Shown: positions 35,671 to 49,256, numbered from the stretch's first letter. The stretch is DNA of 64,000 nt from Megalonaias nervosa (GCA_016617855.1 JAECUM010001756.1:1-64000), one strand, 5' to 3'. Made by a program: numbers and translations. The notes: generated from the letters alone by a model not told the origin.

Positions 35671-35978
35671 ATGAAAACTCACAAAAAATGAGTGTACAGA
35701 TTGAAGGTATTATGATATTCATGGAATCAGATTTTAAAAAGCATGAGAATAATAAAAATGTAAAGATTATTTTGACTCACTCAGTGCAAAAACACATTCT
35801 TTAATGTAAAAAAAATCCTATAACCTAGCAGTAATTGAAAATAGAAGGGAACAGTATTGTAGTTAGTTTCCATATGTTGTTAATACTTACAAGGAAAGAC
35901 TGGTTGCAAAGTCACTCATCAGGTTTTTGAATATTCCTTCATAGTTTACTTATAAATGACCAGAAATTAATTTTGCAG

Positions 35979-36147
35979 TGTAAGTGACCTGAATAATCCT
36001 GTGAACGAGATGGTGCGGCTGGTAAGAGTATATTCAACACCGTGGGAGGAAAAAAGCGCTGCATTGAAAAAGTTACATGAAGAGTACGAGGCCAAACAGA
36101 GACAACTTAACATCGCAATTAAAAGGCTGCAGTTGGTGGATGCTCAT
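35979..36147 (+). CDS. Exon: coiled-coil core
   Basis: 169 nt (1 + 56 codons). Acceptor TTTTGCAG, donor GTAAGC. The split codon gives Ser, then VSDLNNPVNEMVRLVRVYST, PWEEKSAALKKLHEEYEAKQ and RQLNIAIKRLQLVDAH. The second half has heptad-like spacing of Leu, Tyr and Ile, as in a coiled coil. The codons look protein-coding and contrast with the AT-rich introns. Confidence 0.92.
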
Positions 36148-36269
36148 GTAAGCCAAATAGAACTGATCATATTGTTATGTAATCTCACTCTGTTTGCAAC
36201 AGATTGGCACATTCAGTTGTGATACCTGGCACAATGTTAGATGCAAGACACTGATGATGACGCTGTTGA

Positions 36270-36470
36270 TTTCATTTGGTTTGGTGTTTTATGGCACAAA
36301 AACATATGTAGGTTATTTAGCGTTGAGGCATTTGGAATTAAGTGCCTTGCCTAAGAACACATCAGAGTAGTCTGCCTTGGCTGATCTGATGATAGGATTT
36401 GAACCTGCACCCTTTTGGATGTGAATTTAGCAAGCTAACCAGTGAGCCACTCGAGCTACTGCCTCCATTA
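36270..36470 (-). mobile_element. tRNA-derived SINE family B
   Basis: In reverse orientation: TAGCTCGAGTGGCTCACTGG resembles an A box region and GCAGGTTCAAATCC a B box. The 3' part has TTGTTCTTAGGCAAGGCACT-like and TGCCATAAAACACCAAACC segments. A 3' fragment of the same family is at 54,973-55,062. Confidence 0.7.
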
Positions 36471-37405
36471 GTAACCTTTAATGACATGCAAAAGGGTGCT
36501 TTAGATATATTTTTCATCTTCGAGCAGTTGGGGGTGGGGTGGAGGGAATAGACACTTAAATGTGTTGTTCTTATTATTAAATTTGCACGTAATTTCCACA
36601 AATAAGTCATCTGTAATTAGGTAATTACATCATGGTATAATTTTGTTTTTATTATCTTTTTTAATTTTTGTTTTGATACAGATATTTCTAAAATATAATT
36701 TTATACTCTTAAATGTTTAAATTAAAACCAATTTTACAATTTTGTTGATTTTGTTAATATGCCTTTTATCTGGAAACATTCATTTTAAATCTAATTTGTA
36801 TCTGCATTCACCTAAATAGAGGTTACTTAAAGATTTTTTTCTTGTTTTCCTATCCCAACCTTGTTTTAACAGTATTTCTTGCATGACTGGACCAGATGGC
36901 CAGTGTATTGAATTAGTCTTTACAAAAATAGTGGGCTTATTATCAGACAAAGATTTCTTTTGAAAATATTTGCCATAATGTGTAAGAATTGGGAATTTTT
37001 TATTTATTTATAATTATTATAATTATTTATAATAATTTATTATTTATAATTAATTATCAAGTATGAACTTCTCATCAGAACTCCCCCTCCCCCCCCAGTA
37101 CAAATAGATAATCTTTGCTATAATATCCAATGGTAAAATTCATGGTTTGATTTGGACTCAAGCTTAGAACTTCCAGAATTTTACTTTAGTACTCTGCTGG
37201 ACAGAGTCATCTGAATAAAGTCAAAATTTTCCATTTACACTTGGCACATTATTTCTATCCTGCATACTTTTGGGAATGAATATAAATCCTTTGGCTTTTG
37301 TCTCTGACAAACATGTTAAATTCCTAAACCATCTATGATTCCAGATGTAACATGCCTTGATGAAAACAATGCTGTTTCATTTGTTATAATTATCATTTTT
37401 TGCAG

Positions 37406-37536
37406 TCTAAAAGAATTGCTAAAGAGAAGAGAGTCATGAACTGGGAGAAATTGTTTGCCAAAATGATGAGTAACAAAGGCCATGGCAGGAGATGGAAGTT
37501 CCTTATAGAAACCATCAAGCAGAAAGCAAAACTAGG
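37406..37536 (+). CDS. Exon: basic helical segment
   Basis: 131 nt, phase 0 in, two bases left over. Acceptor TTTTTTGCAG, donor GTATGT. It encodes SKRIAKEKRVMNWEKLFAKM and MSNKGHGRRWKFLIETIKQK-AKL, strongly basic with two Trp. It directly continues the coiled coil. Confidence 0.92.
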
Positions 37537-38950
37537 GTATGTTTAACATTCTCCATCAGTACTTAAATATTTCTCTATATAAGGCAGGCTTTGATAATAA
37601 CTTCCTTTTTTCTGCAAATAATTATGCATTTTCCTATAGGCATTTAAAGTAAATCACTCAAAGAATGAAATGTGCCTTTCTTTCACAGAGCTTTCCAACT
37701 TGTACATATCAAGGAAATGTAAATTTAAGATGAAAATATGCAGGTGGGAGGGAGGTAGGGATTGAATATCCAGGTTTTTATAGAATGAATAAAAACAATT
37801 CTGAAATACCAGTTGATTTTGTGCATATTAAATGCACCACATTTGGGGTATGGCATTTAGATTCAGGAGAATAATTTTTTGAAAATCATTAAGGACTAAA
37901 ATCTTATTGAACAGAGTGTGTGTTTAGTGTGCAATATTCCATTAATGCTGCACATGTCATTAACAGGGGCCTGAAAATGCAATGTTGGTACAATTACTTT
38001 ACATTTCTGTTGATTAGAATTTGATCCCCAATTAGTTTTGTGGTTTTCTCCACCATCTCCAGCTCAAAGAAAATGCAGTGTTGACATCTGAGCTGGCCAG
38101 GGCAGTTTCACCTTTCTTTGCTATGCAGTGGAAGGTCAAACCAATGCATGGGCAAAAGAAATGATGCTAAATGAAAATGAAGCACTCAATGCATTAACTA
38201 ACGCAAGATAAATTTAATAGTGGAAATAAAACATGCCATTCACAACTTCAAGGTAAGTACAAATCAACTTTATATCAGTGAGGAAAAACATTGCAAGGTA
38301 ACTTTAGCTGTGTATTAGCCTTACAATGCTTTTGATGTCATACACATTATAACATCACAGTATTGACGATTTAAACAATTGAATCTGCTCGATGGAAACA
38401 TTCTGTAAGGGTATGCAGTTTTTGGTGTATTATCCCCAGACTTTTGTTATATACCCATTTAATCATACATGCATGATCTTGCATTTGATACAGCTGTTCA
38501 ATCCATATTTCCGTATCATACACCCAGATTCAAACTACTTATATGCCTTCTGTGAGGTCCACACGTAGATATACTTAGGCACAGTGAATAGAATCTTTAT
38601 AAATCCTAAATCATTTTCTTTTGTATTCATACAGTGAAGCTAAAATTATTTCAGAAAGTGTCAAGGAGGGGATATGTAATAAGTGTTTTATTCAGAGTAA
38701 GGGAAAGAACTCTTTTGATATGACTTGTGAATATGTCTTGGTTTGATGGCCTCAATGTATCCCTTTGCCATATCAAACTCATTCCTTCCACCAACTCAGG
38801 ACAAAACACATATGCAAATTTGTTGATATATTTGCCACTTCTTTAAACAGTAGAGTCTGGGAAGGCCAAAAGGCATTAAGTGTTCTCTGTACGAGTTGTT
38901 ATGAGTTATGGATAGTCTGTTTCAAATAAAGTTTAAATTTAAATTGACAG

Positions 38951-39089
38951 TTTCGAGCATGTTCAGGAATACACACGGGCATTGGATGAGAGCACAGACG
39001 ATGAAGAGGAAGATGAGATGCCCACAATCCAACTGAAGTCCCAGTCAGGTGCTAGTCCTGATGATTCCAGTGAAAAACAGTCCTTATCA
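38951..39089 (+). CDS. Exon: linker with acidic run
   Basis: 139 nt (1 + 46 codons), acceptor AAATTGACAG, donor GTAAGC. The split codon gives Gly, then FEHVQEYTRALDESTDDEED and a Ser-rich end (SQSGASPDDSSEKQSLS). Probably disordered, with possible phosphorylation sites. Confidence 0.9.
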
Positions 39090-40457
39090 GTAAGCTTGCA
39101 TTATGATTAACAAGAGTCCAATCTCAAGAATGGCCTCCAGAAATTCACAAATTTTATAAAAATCAAGTTGCCCAGGGCAAGTTCACTGGAAAATGGAACA
39201 TGCCCTTGGAAAGTTTGAGCATGCCCAATCAAAACATCCCACCAGGAATAAGAAAATAAGATAAAATATATGATATTTTAAGGAAATCACATTATATTTA
39301 TTTTAACTTTTGTTTTCTCTTTATTTTTGTTGGCACCTCAAAACCAGATACTGATAATTAAAATAATTAAAAAATATATATGTAAATAATGAATGTAGAT
39401 ATATACATAGATGAGAAATGGTCAGAATGCAAATATTGTAAGAAGTGCAAATACAGACATGTAAATGTATATAGACAGATAAATGAATCAGTTAAAAAGG
39501 GTTTGGCTATAGCTAAAATTTTAAGTAAGAGAGAGACAGACAGATAGAGAGAATGTGAGATGTTTAGGTAGATGACTGTGAACTGAAAGCTTAAACAACC
39601 GGTAACAGTACTTTTGCTAAGGATACTTATTAATCCACGATGACTGGAACGTTCTTGCATGTCTTGTATTATCATACTGTTTATATCGCTTTGAATCAGA
39701 TTCATTAGAGCTAGAAATTTCCTTTTTTCTGCCTAGGTAAGAAAGCAAACTCATCTAATCAAGTATATATTCATAACCGAAGGATTTGTGAACATTTATT
39801 TTATCTATTTTTACTTAACAATTATTACCTAGTTACCTTGAAATCAGCAACATGCATCAAAATATTTGACAAGCCAGCATTTGAGATTGTGAACATTTAT
39901 ATTTTATCCATTTAATTGTTTGCCTCGCTGTAAGTATACATCTTTGTCCTGTAATTGTCACATAAACAACAAATCATAAACACTGCTGGTTGGTGCTTCC
40001 CTATATTTTAAGGAATTTGTATTTTTTACCTTTATCTTTTAATTTATTTACATCTTGGAGAATTTTAACAATATTTACTTTCTACCTTTCAGTTTACAGA
40101 ATTTCATGTTGCTTTTATTTGGAAAGGTTTATCTTCCAAAAGTTTTTGTTCTTTTCCTTATATTTAACGTTGAGAACTTTACTGTGAGTCAAAACTATAT
40201 AGCCTTTTTTTGCTGATGTGCCACTAATACATAATTAAGCCCTAATACATAATTAAATATATATTTTTGCTAAACTGTTAAGCTTCACTGCAGATCAGGA
40301 ATGTAAGCAATCATTATTACTATATTTTATCAATATTCTTATGATCAGTTTTGAGTTTATATAATTCTTACATAACCAAAGTTTTCTTGACATTGCAAAA
40401 TTATTCATTCTCATGTGTAAAAACATAATTTATATTCATGAATACTGCTTCATTCAG

Positions 40458-40478
40458 TCAAAAGAGGGAAGAAAACAA
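40458..40478 (+). CDS. Candidate 21-nt microexon
   Basis: TCAAAAGAGGGAAGAAAACA plus one A between acceptor CTTCATTCAG and donor GTGAGT, in phase 0, encoding SKEGRKQ. Being a multiple of three and in phase with both neighbours, it could be skipped or included. The near-perfect donor is the best evidence; transcript data are absent. Confidence 0.5.
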
Positions 40479-41142
40479 GTGAGTTTTCCTGTATTTATAT
40501 ATATATTAACATACCTGTAGATTATTTTATTATGTATATTAACATTCCCATAGTTTACTGTATTCTTTACCTCTCATTTACTTTAATCTTTACCTATCTA
40601 CATAATATGAATCAGAAAACTGAAAATAGAAAATTGATTCTCAGAATATATTTTAAATTGAATACAGTGTTGTATCTTTTCCGGTTTTTATGGAAAAGGT
40701 ACACAATGAAATTTATATCTACATCTTACAGGTTTATGTCATTTTTACATATTATATCAATTGTTTTAAGGTGTAGTGTCATATTAACCAGAATTCTCGA
40801 TTATTTTGCATGAATTTTCCAAGTAATATTGCTAGGACATACAGCAAGCCATGGACAGAGTAATGTTTCATGAGCCCCAATTTGGATTTAGTATTTATAT
40901 TTTACAGTCAGACATGTGATAACCCTCAATAATAAATCTACAATCCTTTGTACAAAATTCTGAAATTTTCATGAAAAATCTGGAAGTTTTATTGTTGCAT
41001 CAGTCTTTCTGTTTTGTTTCTATTGAGTGTTGTATCTGTTTTGTTTTATTTGACTTTGAAGGCATTGCTTATTAGTAATACATTAAGTCTTGCCCATATT
41101 TCATATAATATAATTGACATAATTCAGTGATTGAAATGGCAT

Positions 41143-41245
41143 GGATGTGTTAAGAAATTTATGACATGTATGTGTTATGAAATTTATGACAATGATGTGT
41201 TATGAAATTTATGACAATGATGTGTTATGAAATTTATGACATGGA
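41143..41245. repeat. ~29-bp short tandem repeat
   Basis: Four copies of GTGTTATGAAATTTATGACA plus ATGAT(G), found nowhere else in the window. Confidence 0.85.
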
Positions 41246-43094
41246 TGTATTCCATCTGATGCATTATAAACTTTGTGAATGATTGTAATCTGGTCTTAAA
41301 CTATTTTAGAAATTATTGGTGTGCATCAGAGATTCACAACAACTATGGTTTGGGTTATGCTAATCACACTTTAAGTTGTTTTGCCTAGAGGCTTTGGTTA
41401 TTTTATTTTTTTTTTTACAGTCAGTGTAAAATGTCTTGCTTAAGGATAGAAAATGACAGTTGACCCAGTCTGGCATGGGAACGAAACCAGGTGCCATCTT
41501 TTGTAATGCTTGCTTTGCATCATTAAATTTTCCAAGGTACACTGTCTTTGTTAGGAGAGACATTTTTTATATTATGTTACAGGTGTTGTTGCTTGAGCTC
41601 TAACTTTCTTCCATGGTATAATAGTTTAAAATTGTCCTGCAAGCAAGGATTCAAATAAAATTAAAATTTCAAGGTAGTTTTCAGACAAGAAGAAAATTGA
41701 CCAGTATTATGCATTAATTGGATTACAGTCTTTCATCATTAATATAGAGCTGAAATGAGGTGAATCATATCAGGTGTTATCTTGTCTGAACTACTGAATA
41801 AATGTACAGAGATCTTCCTTTATCAGGCAGTGTATTACCATAGTGTACATTACATTAGAGGATGCCAGTCATAATTGGATTATCTATGTTTAATGCACAT
41901 TCAGGAATTAAAGGAGGCTTACAAGGATTATCTCCTGATTGCTGGATGTAATTGTTATAAAAGCTTTGAGTTTGTTTTCAGATTTTAGATATGATTTCTA
42001 CATGCACAATTGCATGGGATTTTTTATTTTAAAAAATGCATATTTTTCTGGGCTGAAAAAATGTATTGAAGAAATTATCATATCAGGAATTTTCATTAAA
42101 ACTCTGGAATTTTTTTTTTTAGTTGAGAATTATCACATGTATGCACAGTGTTATAACATATGGCAGTTGATAAAAGTTTTTATAAGATATCTCAATTTTC
42201 TGATTCAGTTATTACATCTATATATTGTAGATATTAGTTTTTAGGTTGCATTAGATTTCACATCTCCGGATTAATTAATTGGGAAAAGTATAATGGGGTC
42301 TGTAACAAACTGCTTATCATTAATTAGATGAAGAGGCAATAACATATTACTGTTTTTTTTTCTATTGCATTAGCAAGTGTTAGATTTTCACTTCTGACAG
42401 GTATCGTGCACTATAAAAGTTTTAAATTTCAGTATTAGCATAAATGTATATTATGTGGCCCTTTTGTGAGCCTGTATGAGAATTTGGCTATTTATTCACC
42501 TCCACTGTTTGAAATGTGTCTGGTTTAATTAAGAGTGTCAAAAAATTAAATGAGACATATTACAAAAATCAGCACAATCTATCATAATAGAAAAATGCAT
42601 GAATCTTCTGAACATAGAGGAATTTTGGCATTGCTAATTTCATGCAGTTTTGATTTTGCTGTTTTGAAGTTTTATTGGCACAAATTTTTCAATTCCAAAA
42701 TTTCTTCATTTGTGTATTTTGCAATTCAGCTTCAAAAGTTGTGAACATAAAACTGTTTGGAAATTTCCCCACATACTGCATCATAATTGTTTTAAAAAAC
42801 AACAGAAATAAAACAAAAATAGATGACAGATTAATTTTGTTGCAGAGTTGTGTTTGGTATCAGGATAGTATCTAGGTATATGTGCTTTTCAGAATAGTTT
42901 GGGAAGATGGTTTGATGTACTGATATGCAGGTGAATTGGGTAATTGATAACATGAAGTGTTATTAAACATATAATTTTGTACATAGATACAGCAAATACA
43001 TTTCTGTTGGTTTCTGTTAAATGTCTGATGAATTATTTGTATGCCCTTACCATATGTATGGAGGGAGCTTATAACGGTACCAGTGTCCATCTGT

Positions 43095-43545
43095 CCATCA
43101 TGCAGTGTCACATCCCATCACATCTATCTGCCCATGTAATGTCATGTCTCATCACATTCGTCTGTCCATCATGTAATGTCATGTTATATCACATCCATCT
43201 GTCCATTATGTAATGTCATTTCCCATCACATCCATCTATCCATCATGTAATGTCATGTCCCATCACATTCATCATCTGTCCATCATGTCATGTCATGTCC
43301 TATAACATTCATCTGCCCATGTAATGTCATGTCCCATCACATCCATCTGTCCTTCATGTCATGTCATGTCATGTCCCATTGCATCCATCTGCCCGTGTAA
43401 TGTCATGTCCCATCACCTCCACCTGTCCAAAATGTTATGTGATGTCACATCACATCCATCTGTCCATCATTTAACATCATGTACCATCACATTCATCTGC
43501 CCTTCATGTCATGTCAGGTCCCATCACATCCTGTCTATAACAAAT
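43095..43545. repeat. ~37-bp minisatellite
   Basis: About 12 copies around CATCTGTCCATCATGTAATG and TCATGTCCCATCACATC, with indels in single copies. Confidence 0.92.
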
Positions 43546-44597
43546 TCTGTTTCCACTCAGTAACTTATTAAGGATTTAGTGGATTCAAGGCTGGCATGAG
43601 GCAATATGGTGCCTTATGTGAAAGATATTTGGTCCCCCCATCTGTATTCAGACTTCATAAACATGTAAAGAATAGTAAAATTCCTTTATATCAGAAATAC
43701 TCTCAAAAATTTTGGTTCATTTTAGCTGACTTTCTGATTTTTGTACCTCTTGTCTTCTCCGATTTGGTGCCCTTCTGAAAATGGTGCCCTGTGCAAGTGC
43801 AGTGTTCGCACAAATTTTGCACCAGCCGGAGTGGATTGAAACCAGATTTATTACATGGCTTTAAATTAAAAAGATCTTTACTAAGTTTGATTTTTGACTT
43901 TTTCCAACACAATGTAATGGATTTATGTCCCATGTTTGATTTAAAGCTTTAACATTACTATAATAGCAGGGGCACTCATGATGTACAAACACATTTTAGT
44001 TTTATTTTATCTAACTGTATTTAAAAGGCCATCTTTAGAAATATTTGTGCATTCTTAAATGATGAGATGACAGTAGATGTAACATATTACGTCTAGATAA
44101 CATAATGCAATAGTTTGAGAAAGACCTTTCTGAAGTTTACAAATGTAATGCTTCTGGTGGTTGGTCTTGCATATGTATTTAGTAAGAAATGCTGGTAGTG
44201 CCTTAATATAGAATTACACTAGCAACATAGACTATACCAGTCTGTCTTATTTTGGTAATCACCTTTTCTTGATACTTATGTCTTTGTTTACCTGCTGTTT
44301 TTATTTTTTATTTTTGAATTTATATAGATTTAAAACTTTACTTTGCTTTTTTTTCAGAGTCATTTCATTTTAAAGATTTAATATGTTTATATTAATTTCT
44401 TTAAATAATCAATCCTGCAGAAACATGCATAACATTACCCAATGAGCATGTTTTGTACTTGTCATTCCAACATTAATTACTGTATATAGAACTAAATAAT
44501 TCATTCAGTACATTTATTTTACTGTTTCTTTATTATTAAAAAGGTACCATGTTATGTATATTGTTTTTACATATCTTTAGGTTTTTTTGTTATTTTA

Positions 44598-45105
44598 TAC
44601 AGGAGAACCCCATTATAGCACATTTTGTTAGAACACGGATATGGATTTAACATGATTGTATCATGACTTCCAGTGTTTCATCATAGATGTAATTATTCCC
44701 TGAAGCTACTTAAAACAAAGACCGAGCTAACAAATAGATATAAATTATGAAGTTTACTTTCAGAAACTTATAGCTTACAGATCATATTTACTATTTTTAC
44801 ACAGCAATTAATAATTCTCCTCAAGCATGGAGCTATACTAATCTTGGTTGTCATATAAATTGCCTGATTGTCATATGAATTAGTAGGTAGCAAATTTATT
44901 ACTATATATTTCACTTGCATTTGTTTATTCCCGCACCCCCACACATAATTCACACATTTAAAGTTTCATTATTCTCTGTATTACATATTTGGGGACACAC
45001 TACATTTATGGACTTTTAGATTGCTCTCCCTTCAGCACATTTGGGTTCATAAAGCAGTTGCCAGTTATAGACACTAACTATTACATATTTTGGGGTTCCC
45101 CTGTA
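44598..45105. mobile_element. Tc1/mariner-type MITE, ~504 bp
   Basis: CAGGAGAACCCCA at 44,600 and the inverse TGGGGTTCCCCTG ending at 45,103 are inverted repeats with one mismatch, bordered by TA on both sides. TA duplication and CAGGGGAACCCC-type ends are typical of non-autonomous mariner-class elements. No transposase is present. Confidence 0.8.
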
Positions 45106-45449
45106 TGTAGATTGTGTTAAACGTCTGTTTCATCTTTGATTACAATAACTTGTAATAAGAAAGGTCAATAAAAATTAACTACAGACATATTGCATACCAT
45201 AAAGCTTCATATGAGATGTCCATGGTTAATAACTGACCACATACCCTAAATTGAATTGAGCAAATTTTTATTTGGAAAGCTTTTTTTTAAGGTTAACCCA
45301 CCCCTAATGTATTTGGTGACCTTGAGGTTGTAATGTATTAGCATGTTATTGAACTGGAAATTTTTCACCACTCTTGTTTGGAATTCTGAGAATCAATTTG
45401 AAAATGTCTGGGACTGAGAAACAAAAATTACTGCTCCTCAGAGCAGCCT

Positions 45450-45780
45450 AAAATTATTTTGTATTATAGAATTTAAAATTATTTTGTATTATAGAATTTA
45501 AAATTATTTTGTATTATAGAACTTAAAAATTATTTTGTATTGCATTATAGAATTTAAAATTATTTTGTATTATAGAATTTAAAATTATTTTGTATTGTAG
45601 AATTTAAAATTATTTTGCATTATAGAATTTAAAATTATTTTGTATTTATAGAATTTAAAATTATTTTGTATTTTAGATTTAAAATTATTTTGTATTGTAG
45701 AATTTAAAATTATTTTGCATTATATAATTTAAAATTATTTTGTATTATAGAATTTAAAGTTATTTGGTATTATAGAATTT
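45450..45780. repeat. 25-bp AT-rich minisatellite
   Basis: About 13 copies of AAAATTATTTTGTATTATAG plus AATTT, with few substitutions. Confidence 0.95.
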
Positions 45781-46032
45781 TGAAAACTCTAGAGTTCAGT
45801 TCACTTCTTATTTGATATGGGTTGCTTTTTTGTTCTTTTTTGAAGAACAGCACAACTTAAAACCAGTTAATCAATTGAAAATTGACAAACATTATAATGT
45901 TCTTCAATAATATTACAGCATGATTTTTCATTATTAATAACTTGGCAGCATAGATGCAGTCTTTGTTATTTTGTGACAACTCAATTTAAAGCTCATGCTT
46001 GACAGAAAAAAATTTATTTAGAAAATGATTTA

Positions 46033-46193
46033 ACCATATATACTCACTGATAAGTTAGGTCCAACTGCAAACAACATAGATACACATTCTGCTGTCATAA
46101 TGTTCTCACAGTTCAGGTTCTATGTTGTTTGTTTTAATGATTACTCCTAACAAACTGCATAGACCCAGATCTGCTGAGTCATGTGACACAGCA
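46033..46193. mobile_element. MITE family M1, copy c (partial)
   Basis: Begins ACCATATATACTCACTGATA directly after TTTA and carries the family interior, but the second inverted end is missing. Confidence 0.8.
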
Positions 46194-46514
46194 TCTTAGA
46201 ACACAAAATTGCATGGTCATAGGATTTTTAAAGGTATGACTTACTTGAAGTTTATTAATTTATAACTTGTGTAAAATCATCTGTTGTAGATTCTCAGGAT
46301 GAAAAATAAATTATTTAGATTGATATATTTGTAACAGGAAAGTAGAATGCATAGCTACCACTGAGGATGGAACTCATGGTCTACATAACTGCAGTCAAAC
46401 ACACACACCAGTAAGTTTGTTCTCTTGCCTAGGGTCATAGCCAATGTTGAATGAAATGGAACAATGACCCTTGACTAGTGAAGATGATCTATGAACTGAA
46501 AGATCTGAATCTTT

Positions 46515-47425
46515 AAGTCAAGTGATGAGTGTATGAGCTTGACTCTTATACATCTGGGTCTTTGAGTCAAGTAGTGTGTGTGCATGCTTGACTCTTATAC
46601 ATCTGGGTTTTTGAGTCAAGTGGTGTGTGTATGAGCTTGACTCTTATACAGCTGGATCTTTGAGTCAAGTGGTGTGTGTGCATGGTTGACTCTTATATAT
46701 CTGAATCTTTGAGACAAGTATTGAGTGTGTATGCATGACTCTTATACATCTGGATCTTTGAGTCAAATAGTGAGTGTGCATGCTTGACTTTTATACATCT
46801 GAATCTTTGAGTCAAGTATTGAGTGTGCATGCTTGACTCTTATACAGCTGGATCTTTGAGTCAAGTAGTGAGTGTGCATGGTTGACTCTTATACATCTGG
46901 ATAATTGAGTCAAGTGGTGTGTGCATGCTTGACTCATATGTCTGGATCTTTGAGTCAAGTAGTGAGTGTGCATGATTGACTCTTGTACATCTGGATAATT
47001 GAGTCAAGTGGTGTGTGCATGCTTGATTCTTATATGTCTGGATCTTTGAGTCAAGTAGTGAGTGTGCATGATTGACTCTTGTACATCTGGATAATTGAGT
47101 CAAGTGGTGTGTGCATGCTTGAATCTTATATGTCTGGATCTTTGAGTCAAGTAGTGAGTGTGCATGATTGACTCTTGTACATCTGGATAATTGAGTCAAG
47201 TGGTGTGTGCATGCTTGACTCTTATATGTCTGGATCTTTGAGTCAAGTAGTGAGTGTGCATGGTTGACTCTGATACATCTGGATAATTGAGTCAAGTGGC
47301 AAGTGTGTGTGCTTGACTCTTATACATCTGGATCTTTGACTCAAGTGGTGAGTGTGTGTGCTTGACTCTTATACATATGAATCTTTGAATCAAGTGGCAA
47401 GTGTGTGTGCTTGATTCATACAAGA
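46515..47425. repeat. ~50-bp minisatellite with 96-bp higher-order unit
   Basis: Copies around TTGAGTCAAGTAGTGAGTGT and GACTCTTATACATCTGGATC. Between 46,861 and 47,290 two subtypes alternate: the TAGTGAGTG type recurs at 46,861, 46,955, 47,051, 47,147 and 47,243, spacing 94-96 bp. This is a dimeric higher-order array. The minus-strand open frame across it is a by-product of the period. Confidence 0.93.
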
Positions 47426-47493
47426 GGTCTCTGCTTTAATACTTGGTAGCATTCTTCTTTCCTGTCAAACAAAATGTTGTCTAATGCATATAG

Positions 47494-47667
47494 GATGAAG
47501 AGGTAGAGGGGAAAGAGGGAGGTGGTGAGAAGGAGGAGGAGGATAAAAAATCTGGCAGCCCAGCTGAGGAGGATGAAGAGGAAGAGACAAAGAACCTGTC
47601 CCTTCATATTAATGATGAAGAAAGTGAACAGGAGGAAGCAGATGATGTTCAGAGCCAGTCATTAAAG
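47494..47667 (+). CDS. Exon: long acidic region
   Basis: 174 nt = 58 codons, phase 0 to 0. Acceptor AATGCATATAG, donor GTAAAT. It begins DEEVEGKEGGGEKEEEDKKS and continues with EEDEEEETKNLSLHIND and EESEQEEADDVQSQSLK. More than a third of residues are Glu or Asp, typical of a flexible acidic linker. Confidence 0.85.
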
Positions 47668-47698
47668 GTAAATATATTGAGACCAAGATATACTATAA

Positions 47699-47850
47699 TA
47701 TACATGCTCGTAAGTTGATTTCAACTGCAAACAACATAGACTCTGATCTGCTGTTGCATAATGTGTGGGCAGATCAGGATCCATGTTGTTTGTTCTACTG
47801 TTTGCTGCCAAAATATTATTTAATAGCAGATCTGGGTCTGTGCAGTTTCA
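47699..47850. mobile_element. MITE family M1, copy d (partial)
   Basis: Carries the left arm and interior (TCAACTGCAAACAACATAGA, then GCAGATCTGGGTCTGTGCAG) 30 bp downstream of an exon. The right end is lost. Confidence 0.75.
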
Positions 47851-48229
47851 TTGATTTGTCATGGTTGCTACAAAAAATGAATTTCAGGATCCAATAAAAA
47901 TTCTTATGTAATAAAGTTTTGTGAAAATAAGGACCAATGAAAATGCATACCTGCCAACTTTCAGACATTTGTTGGGGTTCTGTGAAGCTTGTTTTGGGAA
48001 ATTTTGTAGTCGCAAGTTGCATATTGTTTAGGTAAATGACATGTCATAATGAATATAAAAATGTTCTAATTAATATGTTATCTGATTCTTGTAGCCTCTT
48101 TATTTTGCAGCAATTTTAAATGTAAGAGAAACATGGTAAAATACAAGCCATGGATATCAATGCAAATATCCCAGATCTTTGTATACATGATGCCATCCAC
48201 CATTTTGGCAAAGAGGTATTTTACTATGA

Positions 48230-49220
48230 CCCTGTCTGTTCATGGGTCCATTAACTTTACTTTTTCGGAATAATAGGTTCAGTTCTTCAGCATATACCTT
48301 CACCAACCTTTGGTGGATGCATGCACTTGGGTAAGGAAGAACCCTATTGAATTTTACTTCAAAAGGTCATTGATCAAGGGCACTGTGAAAGAAAATGAAA
48401 AATGGTTTCTGCACAATAACTCACATTCTCAACCATCTACAGTTACCAAACTTTGCAGATCACTTGCACTTTTGATAAGAAAGATTTCTAATGATTTTGG
48501 GGTCCAAAGGTCAAAAGTCTGCAATTGAAAGAAGAAAAATAGTTTCAGACAATAACTTGAGTTCTCCACCATTTACTATTACCAAGCTTTGTTGGATGGC
48601 ATAAACTTGGGTAAGGAAGAAGTCTGTCAAGTTTGATGTCAAAAGATCAAAGGTCATGGTCACTGAAAAGCTAAAACTGGTTTTCTGCATAACTTTAGTT
48701 TTCATACCTGGACCAAATATTGTGTATAGCTTGCAGTTGGGTAAGGAAGAAGCCTATTCATTTTGGGATCAAAAGGTCAAAGTTTCTGCACAATAGCACC
48801 AATTTACATCACTTCCCTAGACCAAACTTTGTTTTGCTAGTACATGGGGTCAGAGAGAAATCTATTTATATTGGGGTCAAAAGAGTAAAAGGTCATGGTC
48901 ATGGTCATTGTCACTGAATGAAGAAAATGATTTTGCACAAGATAATTTCAGTTATTGATCATGTACCTTTGCTAAATTTTGTGGATGACTAACAAGTTGG
49001 TTAAGAAACAAGCCAGTTGAATTTGGGGTCGAAGGTTGAGTTCACTGTAGCTAAAGGAAGAAAATGTTTTTGTATAATAACTTTTCCAAAGTTTGTTAAG
49101 GGCATATACATGGAATGGAGAAGAATTGTTGATTTGGGAGTCAAAAGTCAAAGATCAAGGTTAGTGTGGCTGAAAAGAAATATGGGTTTTGCAGAAAAAA
49201 CTTTTGTTCCTGAGTAAATT
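48230..49220. repeat. Diverged tandem repeat of ~110-150 bp
   Basis: Several degenerate copies of a segment with ACCAAACTTTG, TTGGGTAAGGAAGAA, TTTGGGGTCAAAAGGTCA and GGTCACTG. A further copy lies at about 49,545-49,690 beyond the inserted MITE M2. Copies are old and of uneven length. Confidence 0.8.
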
Positions 49221-49256
49221 CTTAGCCAAAACTTTATGGATAGTTTGCAGTTGGGA

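Noticed and set aside
41905..41947. Possible exon encoding ELKEAYKDYLLIAG
   Set aside because: Acceptor and donor exist, but it leaves one extra base and would break the phase between 40,478 and 47,494.
46861..47295. 144-codon minus-strand frame of repeated peptides
   Set aside because: By-product of the 94-96-bp higher-order repeat; it is in an intron and on the opposite strand.
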